64,000 nucleotides of DNA from Odontocerum albicorne (taxonomy: Eukaryota; Arthropoda; Insecta; Trichoptera; Odontoceridae): contig OX463842.1 in NCBI GenBank assembly GCA_949825065.1, positions 34,216,480 through 34,280,479 of the forward strand. Direction: 5' to 3'. Below are positions 22,801 through 37,800 of the stretch, piece by piece (position 1 is the first letter of the stretch; every line of letters begins with the position of its first letter). Under the pieces are notes generated by a model that saw only the letters and a program-made list of their open reading frames with translations, was not told where the DNA came from and made no database searches. Position numbers and translations under genes: made by a program.

Positions 22801-25800
22801 TTAATAACATGTCTAAAGATGTGTTGATATATATTTCAACAACTGGCAAAAAATCTGCAGAACTTTTAAGGTATGTGATAAGCACAAAAAAATAAGTGGG
22901 TCCCGGTAAAGGTGTAAAGAGTGTGATGAAGCTCTCCACAAAATAACTGAGACCCGGAAATGGTGTAAAAAGTGTGATGTAGCTCTCCACAAAATAAGTG
23001 AGACCCGGTAAAGGTGTAAAGAGTGTGATGTAGCTCACCCACAAAAGAGAATATTGGCAAAATTACCAAACTAAACTAATTTATTAAACTTTTTTTCATA
23101 CATACAAAAACAATGACAATATTCCTTATATTGACTTTAATATATCAATTTTAGTAAACCCTTCACATAAATCAGAATTCCTCAAATAAAAAGGTCGGAC
23201 ACTGGGGCAAATCACTTGACTTTGATCGAGTCTTGAGTGTTAGTTAAAACAATGTTTGTTTAAAAATGAAAATGTGTTCATTTGAACAGTGGAATCTATT
23301 TCAGTTAAGAAAGAAATAAATTAATTTGGTTGAAATAGAAAAGGTTTACGATTTTCCTTCTCTCTTCTGGGTACAATGCCCGTTTTTGGACGTTTGCGTC
23401 TATTTTGAGCCTCTATCACACATGATTCTTGGGAAAAGCATGATAAATAGCACAGTAGCTTTCCCAAGCTATTTGCGTTATGGAACGAGAGATAAATTAG
23501 GGAAATTTTGGCCTTGACGTGGCCTTGAATGTAGCTGTAGGCAGATCCCTGTAAATGGGAATCAAGAGAAAAACCGATGTCCAGCTCGGAGACTTTTATT
23601 TCACCACTCTCAGGTTCACGTGCATAGTAAACCTTCGGAGAATGTAACAGAATTTTTAATTCTGATTTATTAAATTATCTGATAGGAAGCATTAAAATGG
23701 TGTTAAAATGTTTCGTTGAGGAGTATAATGCTTGAGATATATTATATATTTTAAGATTAAAAACTAACGCATTTTAGCGAAAAATTTGCATATTAACTAA
23801 AAACTTATATAATAACTTATCTGACAATCCATGCACTATGAAACTATATATATTTGGGTAATAATTTCTCAGATGATGGAGGAGTTACAAAGGATATTAT
23901 TGAAAGATGTGTAACGATACAAAACAAAGTTAATGGGGCACGAAAACATATGATCACGTACTGAAATCGGACAGTATCAGTCAGTATGTAAAGGCATATG
24001 GATGTGAAAAAGGAAAAACATGTTTGTCAAAATAGAAAATCTTACAAGAGACAGACAAAACAAATACCTACTGTGATATTTACAGTGAAAAAGCATTACT
24101 TCAAAATTACATGGCAACACCAAGCAGTAGTGACAGTTGTCACAGAATTTTTTTGGTATCATCATCTCGCGGAAGAGCTTGTTCCACGGATATGATGCCC
24201 GACTGACGCATCGAAATTATTAATTCCTAAAAATATTAAAATGTGATAAAAATCATACATTTTCAACCAATACGAGTACCGAACTAAAGTTAAAATTTTT
24301 CATGGATTGATGAGAAAAGTATGGCGCTCTGTTGTTTCTGCTACCCCGACGTGTAAAATCTGAGAATATTACAAACATACTTAGTGAATCGAATTGAATC
24401 CGTAACTATTTTGCGTGTCTGCGCTTTTGCGTCCTTCGCCATACTCGTACTTCTGGTAAAACCATTATTCACGACTTAATCACGGCGGTTGCCGCCGCGG
24501 TCGGCTCACATTTCGCCTTGTCCATTGTGTAAAGATTCCCACGATCTACGCGATACAGAAACCAATGACATGCGTGCCGCAAGATGAAATTTAACTTTTA
24601 TTGTGAGGTCAAAAACATTTTTTACTCGCATCTCTCGCATTGATACGTCCGGTTGCCACATGCGGGTGTGAATCGGCCATGTACAATACATTAATACTCT
24701 AATCATCAATTATTATTTTACTATTAGCAGTGTGGTGTTAAAAATGGGCCGTAATCAATAATCGAGTAGCTTGAAATTAAATATAATTTTTCTTTCATTA
24801 ACAGTTGATCTTGTATCATTGACTCTTCTATTGTCAAGAAAATATTTAGGATGTACAATAGTAGTACATAATTTTATAATGCGTCAGTTTTAAGGCTTTA
24901 TAGCAGCCATTGTGGATTTATAACAGATTTGATTTTGATATGAATAAAGTGCAATTGATAAATAATATTTTACAGTAAATAACTTTGTCATTCCACTATT
25001 GTTTAATATTTTTTGCATTTTTTATTCGTTTAGACAATTCACCCTGCTGAGATAACTTTTTTATTGAATTATTCTAATATAGAACTCTACAAAGTTGAAA
25101 CCTTCGATCAAATTGCAATTGATTATTTTATTTGATAAAAAATATTTCAGCGTATGATTCTTAGTTATTCATCTGAATTATTAAATAAGTATAAGAAACA
25201 AAAAATGTCCAGGTTTTTAAGGCAAAATACGTCAGTAAGTGTGGAAAAGGGTAACTTAAGTTATTTATTTTTTATGACAAAAATAACTGTCAATTATTTC
25301 ATACAACAATTTAGATTTTGTTATTTCGTTTAAACAGGGGTTCTGAATTTTTTTATTAATCGGAAATTCCGTTTTTGAAAATTTTATTTGATTATCTTTT
25401 TTTATATTTTTAACGCATATCGAGCATGAATTTATATGTTAGAATTTGATATTATTATTTTTTGTATGCTTTAATATGTTTTTCTAAATACATGCTTTGT
25501 ATTGTATGGTATTTTTGCGAATTTATGTTACAAAAATGATTTATTAATTATTATTTTTAAAAGAAAAACGATATGAGAAAAATAGTATTATATTTTTGAA
25601 ATTTGCTAATCAAAATCTTTTCCTTAGCAATGCTTTTTTGTGGCAAATATCCTCCGAAGAGTACTTAGAAATAAAGAAGAAGAATTTAACAAGCTACTAA
25701 ATACAAGTATAATAAAAAAGGAATCAATGAGATAAGTAGTTAAACAACTCAGCGAATCTTTAAGGACTAATAATTGAGATATCAGAATACTTATGAATCA

Positions 25801-28800
25801 CGCTGGCCAATAGACCGCATGTACATAAAACAATAAAAAAAACTATCAAAAATAATAATGCCTCTCATTATTTTATCGTATACGATCTGTGGACTCACCA
25901 TCTGGCAATCTCTCATAACTAATCATATCAAAAAAATATTAAGAAGACCCCGAGTGAAAACCAAACTGGAACTCTCTTTGCAAAAGATATATACAAATAG
26001 GAATCGAGTTCGCAACCTCCGGGTAGGACGTCAGACGTCTTACTAACTAGGCCAAGAAGGTCGTCAATTATTATTTAGTAAGAGGTTGAGTACTCGAAAA
26101 TAAAAATTAATAACATAACACAGCTCAGTAAAATACAGGCAAAAGCCTAGTTTACTGGGAACACGAGAAATGAAAGGCAACAAACCCAGCTCCATTAAAA
26201 TTGTGTCCAAATTAAATTACTTGTTTTTTTTCGCAAATTGTGTATATTTCTTGTCATTTGTAAAATAAATAAATAAAAAGCTAACAAAAAGAATTGACGA
26301 GTAAATGTTTTCACTCAAATATTTCTCCAAATGATGCTTTATTCAATTTGATAAGCTTTAAAATTTAACAAAGAAACTGTCATGTGTATAAATGTTTGCT
26401 GAATTGAACTTGGTTATTTATAACGGGTGAGTGTATTTTTAAAAAATTCAGCTCCATTTCAATGTAAATAACGCAATAGTAAGGTTGTACTTATTATCAT
26501 TATTATTTTCAAATAACTCGTACGTACATATATACTTTTTCCTTACTAGCCAAGACAAAAAACTTTTTACTCCCTATTTGAAAAACCGAAACTTATTTAA
26601 ACCAAAAAGAAATGTTTCTTATCTCTGTTGATAAATTATTAGTGTATTTCAGGAGCATAACCTGACATAGTTCCGGTTTGAGGACTTTCCAAGGACTTAA
26701 TCACTCAAGTGACCTCTTTGTATTTTGCAGTTTTAAATCAAGACAAAAATATCATTAAAACTGGAAAAATTAGCCAAAATAATGACGACATGTATCAACT
26801 GTTAGACAGCGTGTCTGCTCATTTTTATAAAAGACGCCATACTTAAATTATTTATTATATCCATCAATCCGGATTTCCCTCCGTGACAAACTAATTTTTT
26901 TCGCGTTAAAACTGAGATTATAACAAAAAATTGTGTTTTTACGAGAAAATTATAATAATTCATTATCCTAAAAAAATTAAATGACTAATTAAGTGGATTC
27001 TTTAAGCAGAGCGGTACAATTACAAAGATATGGATTGTGATCCTTATACTCGTTAATATTACTTTATGTCTCATTATTCTTATCTTTTCAGAATTTGAGT
27101 ATGGCAGTTTAATTTTTTACATTATATTTTTGAATTATACATAAAGTGTAATTCATGATCTTTTTAATATTTCAACAAGTTTTCTTAGTATAGCTTTTAT
27201 TTTAAAAAAAAAGGACTTTTTTAGCGCTGTTTCGTAACAAACGTGCCCCCAATAGTGCACTTTGAATTTAGGTTAGTTAGTAACTAAATGGCAGAATAAC
27301 AAAATAATTGACATGGTAACCACAAGTCCATATCGCTGACAGTTTAAATCTTGAGTTATTTGTTTTTATTATAAACGAATCTCCATATTGTGCTGTGCTT
27401 GTATCAGTTGCTTGAATTATTTCGCTAAACACGACACATATGTTAAATATCATGAAATTTTTCAATTAAATGTACATTTTTGTATTCTAGATGACTTGCT
27501 AATATTTAACTATTTATTTCAACTACGGACAATGACGAGTTCAAAACAACTTAAATTGTTTTAAGCAAAAAACCAATGTAAATTAAGGCACCGAAAAATC
27601 AAATATTACGGAACATAGTCTCGTTTCAAGCGGACATTATTTGAGTCACTAGGTGATGAATTGAACCAAAGGTTTGTTCATTTTTGTCTCGAATTTTTAA
27701 CTTTTACGTACTGTATTTTTTTATTTACTACATATAACATAAGGCCAGGCCGCTGGGTGTTTCGCAACAAAAGAAAACGTTTCTTCTCCTTTTTTTACAT
27801 TATCAGCATTGAACATTTCGGATCAAGAATCAAAACTACTAGTGTTAGAAAAAAGTTATAAAAACCGAATTATATTTGAATTTTAATGCATCTTTTGTGG
27901 ACTACCCCAACAATTTAACGAAATTGTTTACGTCTAACCCCCATATAAGTCACATACTTTTATCCATTTACTTAAAGCTATGGCTTTTGTTTTGATTCGC
28001 ACAATTTTTTTTTATTATTATTTTCACCCTATACGTTCATAAGGAACACAGGGATATTATATAACGCCTCCATCGAGGTCGGTCCGTAGCTTAGTACTCA
28101 ACGTCCTTCGAAGTAGGGGCCGAACCAGGTTCGAGACGATTCCCAATTTATTTTAAGAGTGTTAGGAGATCAAACCAACTCCCGGAAGGTCTGAGGGAAA
28201 CCCTCAAGATGGCTCATACTAGTGTCTTATTTGCATATTTGTGCCTCTTTCAGACTACGTAAAAATAAAGGCCATACTCTCCATGCCCTGCGACTCCTCG
28301 GAGATTTATCTTTAAGTCAGGCGTTCATTTTCAGCCAGAACGCTTCATATACATATAACAGTCATGTATACTAACAAAATCTTTACTTGAAAAAAAATGG
28401 TTGATAGAAAAGTATTTATTTCTACTTATAAATGTATAACCCGAGGTTACCTGAACACGTCAAATACTAAAAAAAATTGTATTTGATTGTTAATCGTTGG
28501 TTGTTTTATAATAAGCATAAAAATTAATAAAATACGCTCAGGTGGTACTGTAGCTACCAGACGTGGTTTGTTCTCTGTAAAACTTTTGAAACTAAATTCG
28601 GATTTATTCAATTATTGGCTATTAGGGTATTACTGGAGTTGTGCACAATATTCCATTTTTCAAGTATATTTCTTGATTGTTGTTAATCGATAATTGTGTA
28701 TATTTCGTCATTTAAAGGTGTTTATTTTGTTATTGCATCATTGTTGCGTAATACTCGTATATAATGAATTTATAATCTTTATTTTTGGTTTATGTTGGTT

Positions 28801-31800
28801 TTCTTGGGTAATATTTCAATTAAACCGATTGTTTACTGTTGTTAAATCTCATATAGAACCTAAATAAGGTGAATTAATGATTTATTAAAAAAATAATTAT
28901 GAAGTAATTTCACTTAACATTCTGTATACATCTACTCGTAAGTGTTTAAGAAATGGGGGACGTGTGCAGATTTGGAAATTCTTTGAAGACAACCCTTTTA
29001 AGGAAATCTCATTGAAATTTATGGTTGAATATAAACACTACACACAAACTCCACTACACTCCACCTAAAGCCGAATGAGTAACTATCACATATTGGATGA
29101 TCTATAAAGATTTCTTTGTAGTTCGTCTTATCTTAGTAAGTTTTCTTACCAAATATGTTTTTTTAAACATATGCAGAAGCGGGGAAGTTACTAATCCAAT
29201 GGTCGCAGCCACAACCTTCCTCTCTTTACACTCAATTTTTTTGTAATATTTTTAAACTGTTAATAACAGTGAGTTCAAATCAAAGCTAGAGTGCCCTTAA
29301 TGAGAGTTTGCTTTCTTAACGGTGTCATATAAATTGTCCTTTTATTTATTACGAGTATTACATAAATATTTAAAGAAGGAAACAAGATCACTATGGAAAA
29401 CAAGTGATATATCTGACAAAAACCACCGGAATGGGGTTGGCATATTTGTATCAATGGACTATATTAGATTTGTTAAAAAGTTTATACCTGTATCGGATAG
29501 AATCATTATCCTACAATTAGAAGCAAGACCTTTCAATGTAAATATCATACAAGTATACGCACCAACAGCTGACTCTAAATATGATGATGAAGTTGAGAGA
29601 CTTTATGAAAGCATTGCACAAATTCTGAAATCAACCAAGAGTGATGACATCAATATTATAATTGGAGACTTTAATGCGAAAATAGGACAAGGTCGCCGTT
29701 CGCATTTAGTTGGAGATTATGGTCTAGGAGATTCCAATAAAAGAGGCGACAGAATGTTTGAGTTCTGTGAAGAACACAATATGGTTGTTGTCAACACATG
29801 GTACAAACTTCCTAAACGTAGACTTTACACATGGAGATCCCCACAGGACAATCCAACTATCCCCAACCCTATCAGAAACCAAATAGACTATGCATTGATT
29901 GGAGAACGTTTCAGAAATAGTATTAAACGTGCCACAACATACCCTGGTGCTGATATAGGATCGGATCACAGTCCACTTGTTATTGACATCAGATTGAAGT
30001 TAAAGGTACTTGCAAGGAAAACCAAAAGAACAGGACTGAACACAGAGAAACTGAAGGATCCACTTACCAGGGATACAATGTCATCCGAGCTGAATTATAA
30101 ATTGCAACAACTTAACAATGTCAACAGTGGTACAGTTGAAGAACAATGGAAAATTTTTAAAAACACAATACAGGATATAAGTAAGAAGCATTTGAAATCT
30201 GAAAAACTGACTCGTAAGAAGCAATGGATGACAGACCACATATTAAACTTAATGGAACAGCGTAGAGTAGTTAGTACCGGGAATCGCAATAGTGATGAAT
30301 ACAGGAACCTCCAAAGGATTATAAAACGTGAGATCAGGAATGCCAAGGAAGAGTGGATAAAAAAACAATGCGAAGAGTTAGAACAGTATGACCAGATGCA
30401 TGATGCATTTAATCTGCATAGGAAACTAAAAGAACTGTCCGGTCTTAATAGTAAACCGAGACCATCATGCCTTACAGATGACTCAAACAATCTAATTTTG
30501 GATGATTCAATCATTCAAAAGAAGTGGGAAGATTATATTCAGAATCTCTTTAAAGACTCTCGCATTGACATTGAAATGCCACAGTGTGATCAAGGTCCTA
30601 CTATATTAAAATCGGAATTATTACATGCTATTAAAAATTCAAAGACCAGAAAGGCAGGTGGACCTGACGAAATCTCCATGGAGGTTATCAAGCTGATTAA
30701 TGAAAATAATGTTGACTGCTTACTCAAACTATTTAACAATATATATGACACAGGGATTATCCCCCAAGATTGGTTAACATCATTATTTATTACTATACCC
30801 AAAAAACCAAACCCAAGAAAATGTAATGACTATCGTCTTATAAGCCTTATGAGTCATATACTTAAACTATTTCTGAAGATTATACATGCAAGAGTAAGAC
30901 TGAAATGCGAGCAAGACCTGGATGATACCCAGTTTGGGTTCAGAAATGGCTTCGGTACCCGCGAAGCGTTGACTACAATAAATGTTTTACTCCAGAAATG
31001 CCATGATCAAAGAAAAAATGTTTATAGTTCCTTTATTGATTATGAAAAAGCATTTGACAGAGTCAAACACACAGAGTTGATAAAATTGCTTCAAAGATGT
31101 AATGTAGATGATAAAGATGTGAGAGTGATTAAAAATCTGTACCGGGACCAAAACGCTGTTATCAGACTTGAAAATGGGACCACTTCACAAAGTATTCCCA
31201 TTCAGCGTGGAGTTAGACAAGGATGTGTACTCTCACCTACTTTGTTCAACATGTACTCTGACTTTGTCTTCAAGCAGGCGCTGACTGATATAGATATCGG
31301 CGTCAAGGTCAACGGTGTAGTCATCAATAACATTAGATATGCTGATGACACGGTTCTACTGGCAGATAGTATAGAAGACCTTCAACAGCTTTTGGATAGG
31401 ATCAGTTCCACCGGTGAGCATTATGGTTTGAACATTAATGTCAACAAAACTAAGCTGATGATTTTCAGTCGAGAAAGTCATCCAAATGCAAATCTTCGGC
31501 TGGGTGGTGTCAATATTGAAAGGGTAAAGCAGTTTAAGTACTTGGGCAGCATCATCACTGAGAATCTGGACCCCGATATAGAAATTAAATGTAGAATAGA
31601 AGCAGCTCGTGCAGCTTTTAATAAAATGAAAAATCTTCTCTGCAACGATAATGTAAATTTGAAGCTCAGACAAAGAATGATCAAGTGTTATGTGTGGTCG
31701 GTTTTGCTTTATGGTGTCGAGGCATGGACCCTCAAAGTTAATATCATTAACCGCTTGGAGGCTTTTGAAATGTGGATCCACCGAAGGATGCTAAGAATAT

Positions 31801-34800
31801 CCTGGACTGACATGATTAGCAACGTTGAAGTATTGCGTAGAGCAAATACACAGAGAGAATTGTTCACAACAATCAAGCTCCGTAAGACTTCATATTTTGG
31901 CCACATAATGAGAGATGAAAAGTATGCAATCCTACAACTTGTCATAAAGGGGAAGATTGAGGGTCGTAGAGGAGTTGGAAGAAGGCAGCACTCCTGGCTT
32001 CGGAACATTAGAGAATGGACCGGGATGAGAGGTGTGGAGGAGCTGTTCCGTGCTGCCCAGGACAGACAAGGTTTCTCCCAAGTGATCGTCAACGTCGGGG
32101 GGACCCGGCAGGACACATGAAGAAGAGAATGGAAAACAAAGCTTCCTTTAGCCCTCAGCTCCAAAGTGTGATCATTTGACTGATATAAAACAAATAAAGA
32201 AAAGTATCAATCTCTTGTCTTACGTTTCCGTATCCCTCTTCCCCTATTTCTTCACACGATATGTCACGTGCTGTGGGTTATGACTTGAGTTTATTTTGGT
32301 TGTTTTCTTTTTGTTTCGCCAATTTTTCATATTTTTAACTATCAACTTTATTTTTGTTTTACTGTTAAATATTATACTATACTTATGAATTATATTGTAC
32401 TATTAAAACTTTGTATGTAGATCCTGTGTTTTAACGTGACAAACTAGATTTACGTTGAGCCCCGGTCATATTTTTTCACGTGATCGTGATGTTTACGTAT
32501 GAATCTTGATACCAACTACAGTCTCCAGATCCAAAGACAATAAGGGTTTTTTCAGGATCCTTCAAATAGATTGTCGAAGAACGTGTCTAAACATGTCTAT
32601 ATATATAAAGTCTTTCAAATTGAGCGTTTTTTTTTTATAAACTACAGATGGCGTCGCGAACTTACCTGGGTCATGTGACATTTGAGAAGTGTAATGTAGA
32701 CATTTATAAAAATGAAGTCGTATACAATACAACAACGCGTTCAAATTGTTGAAATATATTATGTATTGTAATCTCCGGAAACGGAGATGGTTATTGACCA
32801 CCAAGATCATGTGATCTGACATCGTTGAACTATTTTCTCTGGGGTTATATGAAAAGCCAGGTCTATAAGAATGACTCCCAATCAATTCCTGAGCTGAAAG
32901 ACGAAATTATTCGCCTTATTGGTGAGTTAGAACCGCAAAAGAGTGGACATATGTGGAGCTGCAAGATGTGGACATTTAGTAAATATTGTTATTTTGTGTT
33001 TAAATGTTATATACATTATACTTCAATGACCAATAAAAAGTTTTTGAAAATAAAGCAAATTGTGTGTTTTATTCAATAATTAAAAAAAATAGAATGAAAA
33101 AAACCGCTCTATTTGAAAGACCCTTTACATATACGAGTATATATATTTTATCAACTGACAAAAAAGAAAAACACTGCAGAACTTGCAAGGCATGTGCTAA
33201 GCACAATAAGAGAAATGAGACCCGGCACATGTATAACATAAGTACGAGTAGTTTGAGGTAGATCTCCACAAAGGAGAATGGCAAAACAACCATACTAAAC
33301 TAAATTATTAAAGTATTTTAATTAAGTATACAAAGTTGCATTACAGTACACTCAATATTTACCTAGATATAAAAAAAATAGTAAACCCTTCACAAAACGA
33401 GTTGGTCACAGGTAAAGGTTGTCTTGATTTCGACCGGTTAGTGTTTATATAAGTGTTAAGTACTTGAATAAAATAAGGATATTAAAAAAAATGTTTCTTT
33501 TAGTGTTGCATTAAGATTTTTTTAACGATTGACATACGAGTTAATTTTGACAACAATTGACATACAAGTATGTTGGAAAACAGTAGGTTATAAATGGTGA
33601 TTAATGTTGTCTTCTTATATTTTTTTAGTTCATTAAGACTTATTAATGAAGTAATCATTTAAGTTGCAAGTTACTCAAGTTATAATGATTCTAAGCATGA
33701 CTTGAAAAGAATAACATGACCTATTGTTAAAGAAAAGATCTTGCGAGTGATATTGGACCCATTACCAAGTAATACTATAACTAAGAATTGATATGCAGAT
33801 GTATTTCTTGTTTCAACAACCTTGAATTACAATCTATACTACAGACAACTAACAAGCGATGGTTGGTTATTTCTGTATAAAAGATCTTTGTCAAAAATAT
33901 ATAGATATGGCCGAAGTTATAGGTATTCTCATCCTCTGAATTTTAGGTGGAATCGATGATTGTGTTAATGGAATAAACACTTGACTTTGTTTACTTCCAC
34001 TATATTTATTAGCATATCACTTCGCATATTTCAACACATACTCGTACACTATACCCTCCTGAGGTGACTTAATCAAACTAAATTGCATGTTACTTATACA
34101 AACATGTAATTTAGTTGAAATTACTCATACGAGTTCACGAAGCTAAGTTTTTTATTTTTATTATATTTATTATGGATTTCCACCAATTGAGTTTTTTTCT
34201 GGGAGAGTATCCCAGCACGGGTCCTTATTGAATTCCAACTCGCCACCGTACGGCAATGCACCTATGAAGGTAATTATTTTTTGTATTTGTGAAGGGAGCG
34301 ATTTTTTCCGTGCGTGCTGATTTCTTTGCTAAAAATATATAATACTCGTATATTTGACAAAATATTTATACTTGCAAAATTTCGTGTTTTTTTTAATATA
34401 TTTTTTTTTTATTTTCTCACTTAGATGTTGAAACAGCAGAAACTTATCCACCGAATAAAAAAAATTATAGCAAAAATAATTTGATACTTTATTTCAGTAG
34501 ACACGAGTCAGGTTTGTTCCTTTCCTTAGTTTTATCATGAAGTGATTCGGCAAAGTAAATTAATATGAGATAATTTATTTTTCTCACGATGTATGTAAAC
34601 ATAACTTTTAGATAAGGATTACCTGTTCGCTTGAGATGGATTTTACAGATACGAGTAAATCTTGAGATGCATTGTGCACATTGAGAAAATGAGTTTTTTT
34701 GTTCGTATGATATCCCTTAACATATTGTTGAAGAGTGTAGTCGGGAGATAATATTGTCTTCGGCCCCAGTAATCGAACCTTCGAGTAAAGAACTACTGGA

Positions 34801-37800
34801 AAAGGTAAGTAACTCACAGTTCGCCATCGTAAGGGTTGGATATACAGTCGCACGTGAACAGCCAACAACACTCGTGGACGTCTTGTGCGTGCGAGTATTT
34901 TTACCAGACGAACTCATTTACCAGACTAGTATCTTTTTTTTTTTTTGACACCATCGGGATTCGAACCCGAGTTTTCCGGGTGAAAGATCAGCATGTTACC
35001 AAATAGATCACGGAGGTCATTAAATGTGGAAGTATATTTATTATCTTTGGATGAAAATGTGGAAGTATATTATTTTTGGATGAAAATGTGGAACTATATT
35101 ATCTTTGGATGAAAATGTCACGGGAGTCAAAATTTGTGTGTTAAGTAAGATTAGGAAGAGAGCATTTACTCGTATTATTGAATTAGGTGCATAAGTCTTA
35201 CAATAAAATTGTATATTTGTCTGAAATTAATCAAGAGTGAGGAAGACGAAAGCTGGAAAAAAAAATTAAAGGAGTACTTTTAAAAGAGGGAAACCATGGA
35301 GTGTAAAACAGAAGAATATCTAAACCAACAAATATGTTATGCAGACAAAGAAAAATGTTGTACTATTGGACTGGAAGATGCAGAATTTTTTTTAATGATG
35401 GAGAATATATTGTGACAAATGCTTACGAAGCTATTCTTACCCTTGCTATTGCAGTTACTCGAAAACATTTTTTTAAAGCAAGAGTTTTGTTGCAGTTTCT
35501 CTGTTTCTGTTAGATAAATCTTAAATGTATGAGTTTGTTTTAATATTTCTAATACATTGCTTAGAGATGTGTTCCTTCCGCTTACTTAAAAAAGATATGA
35601 CTTCATGAAGTTGAAATTTGTAAATTATATTTTTACAAAACTTCGTTCGGGTACCTATATAACACTGTTATTCTGACTAATATTTTGCAAATAAATATTA
35701 TATATAACAACCACGCAATATCAACAGTGCCCAAAATGAAAATAAACAATAATATGTTGGTTCCCACCTTGATGTATGGAAGTGAAATTTGGATTTTCAT
35801 TTATATTCACTTATTTTCCCTGGTAGAAGGACAAAAGTAAAATTAATGCTGTTGAAACTTTTGATATATACAGTACGACCTGGCGGGGTTATATCCATAT
35901 GGCAATATTTTTCAACAAACGGTGTTAAAGAGGCCTCAAGTAAAAACTATACTTGAAATTCTTTTTTTTTAAATCTGGGTTCCAACGGTAATCGAACCCG
36001 CAACCTCAGGACTGGGAGACAAGTGTCTTACCAGCTAGGCCACGGAGGTCATCGTAGATGAGTGCAGTAAGGAAAATGTGTGGAATGTCAGTGTTTGAAA
36101 GAAGACGGAATGAAGACATCAGAAATTAATGCATGGATAAAATGTATGTTTTAAGTAAGAAAAAAAGAACTTAAAGATGGTTTGTACACGTGGATAGAAT
36201 GAATGATGAAAGAATGACTAAGCTAGTACACAAGTCAGAAGTGCAAAAGGTGCATGGATGAAGCAGACCGAGGATAACGTGACTGGATCAAATGGATCAG
36301 ATTTTGAAAGAAGGTAAAGTGAGAAATATGAATAATAGAAGATTGTGCAAAACGAAATATTTGAATGTGGAAAAGGCGAAAGTTTTAGGCTTGAATAGAA
36401 AAGTTTGGAGATCTGTTTTCTCTGCCTGTCCCGCAAAGGATACAGTGCTATGATATGTTTATATGTAACCAGTATCCAATAGTAAATCAATATTGATAAA
36501 CTTAAATAGCGACAAAGAATAGATTTAATTTGAAAAAATATCAAAATTTCTATATTTTCTTAAATCTTTTTTGTATAAGTTTTCCAACTTACGGTTAAGT
36601 CAAACTCAACAAAAAATAATCCATAGTATCAATAAGTTTTCTTTAATATCTTGGAGAAAGCTTAGGCTGAAAATGTTACCCATTTTATTTGACTTTTAAG
36701 CGGAGGTCATGTTTCCTGCGCATCTATTTGGGGGATATCTTCGGAATGTGGAATTGGGCCATTGATCCTTCTTGACGATTTGTAAAACGATTGAAATAAT
36801 TTATTACAACAAAAAACATCGACTTCTCAGATAGTTTCACCCGCTTTACTTTTCTGAATATCTGAGATTTCGAACAAAATACATAGCTTAGCACAAACCC
36901 AATACAGTACTTCTTAGAATATCTTATCGGTTAAAATAATAAAACTTATTCCAATAAAACTATAACGAAATAATAATTATTTTCTGACAGATTAATAAAT
37001 TGTTAAATAAAATTTTTAAATAGTCGTGATTTTAAGTTGATTTTGATTATTTTTAATTAGTTTTTTTTATGTATGAAATTTTGATTATTTTTAATGCCCA
37101 CAATAGTTGCCTAATTTGTCTTTCAAACTTAGAATCAATTCTCAATAGTACCATTTAAAGGCGCCCTAGTCTAGTTACGAGTTGGTTACTACCGCCGTGT
37201 GGCAGTATTATCAACTCGTACGACATTGGACATCAAGTTTTAAGTATACCAGTGGTTCTAAGCCTGAGTATACGATTAATATCTTCGTAAAACCAATGTG
37301 GATGTCTAAACCAAGCACTCAACCAATGAAAAATGAATTATGTTTAATTCGTTTTAAAAATCATTATAAGAAGTAATCTAAAACGTAACCGAATTATGCA
37401 TTTGATTTAATGAGATTGGTCATATTATATTGTACATAAAACATGTTTTTTCTCAGTAAAATTGTCATTAATTAATGTATTTCCCACAAAATCAAAGAGC
37501 TTAGGTTTGAAATTATAATATATAATATACAGTGAAAAAGGCCCTAAAAGATATATTATAACCAAGCAATTTCAAGATTTACTTAAATTATGGTTCACAA
37601 CATTAGTGCCAACATTGAAGTTTGTTAGTGAAACGTGGATATGGAAAATGTATGAAAGAAGCTGAGTGGAAAATCATGCAATAAGAAGAATATGTTGTGT
37701 ATCGATGTATGACAAATGTAATTATTTAAGGAGAATGTAGATGAGCTAAAAGTAAATGTTTTAAGTAGGGTGAAAATGAGCACGTTGAGGTTATTTGAAC

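Larger units (their letters stand above)
22040..23240 (+). repeat. Interspersed repeat H, copy 1 (carries a mariner insertion)
   Basis: The segments 22040-22075, 22275-22311 and 22770-23240 align in order with 32430-32605 and 33128-33455. Shared blocks are TAGATTTGCATTGATTCCCC, GCAGAACTTTTAAGG and AGTAAACCCTTCACA, each with small changes. The family is unknown and no protein was recognised. This copy has the mariner at 22312-22757 and an expanded 59-bp internal repeat. Confidence 0.7.

Noticed and set aside
30095..32164. Several open frames antisense to the LINE
   Set aside because: They are shadows of the LINE coding sequence on the opposite strand.
34930..35020. tRNA-like sequence with good A and B boxes
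   Set aside because: No closed cloverleaf with acceptor stem; the same head occurs with SINE bodies throughout the window.
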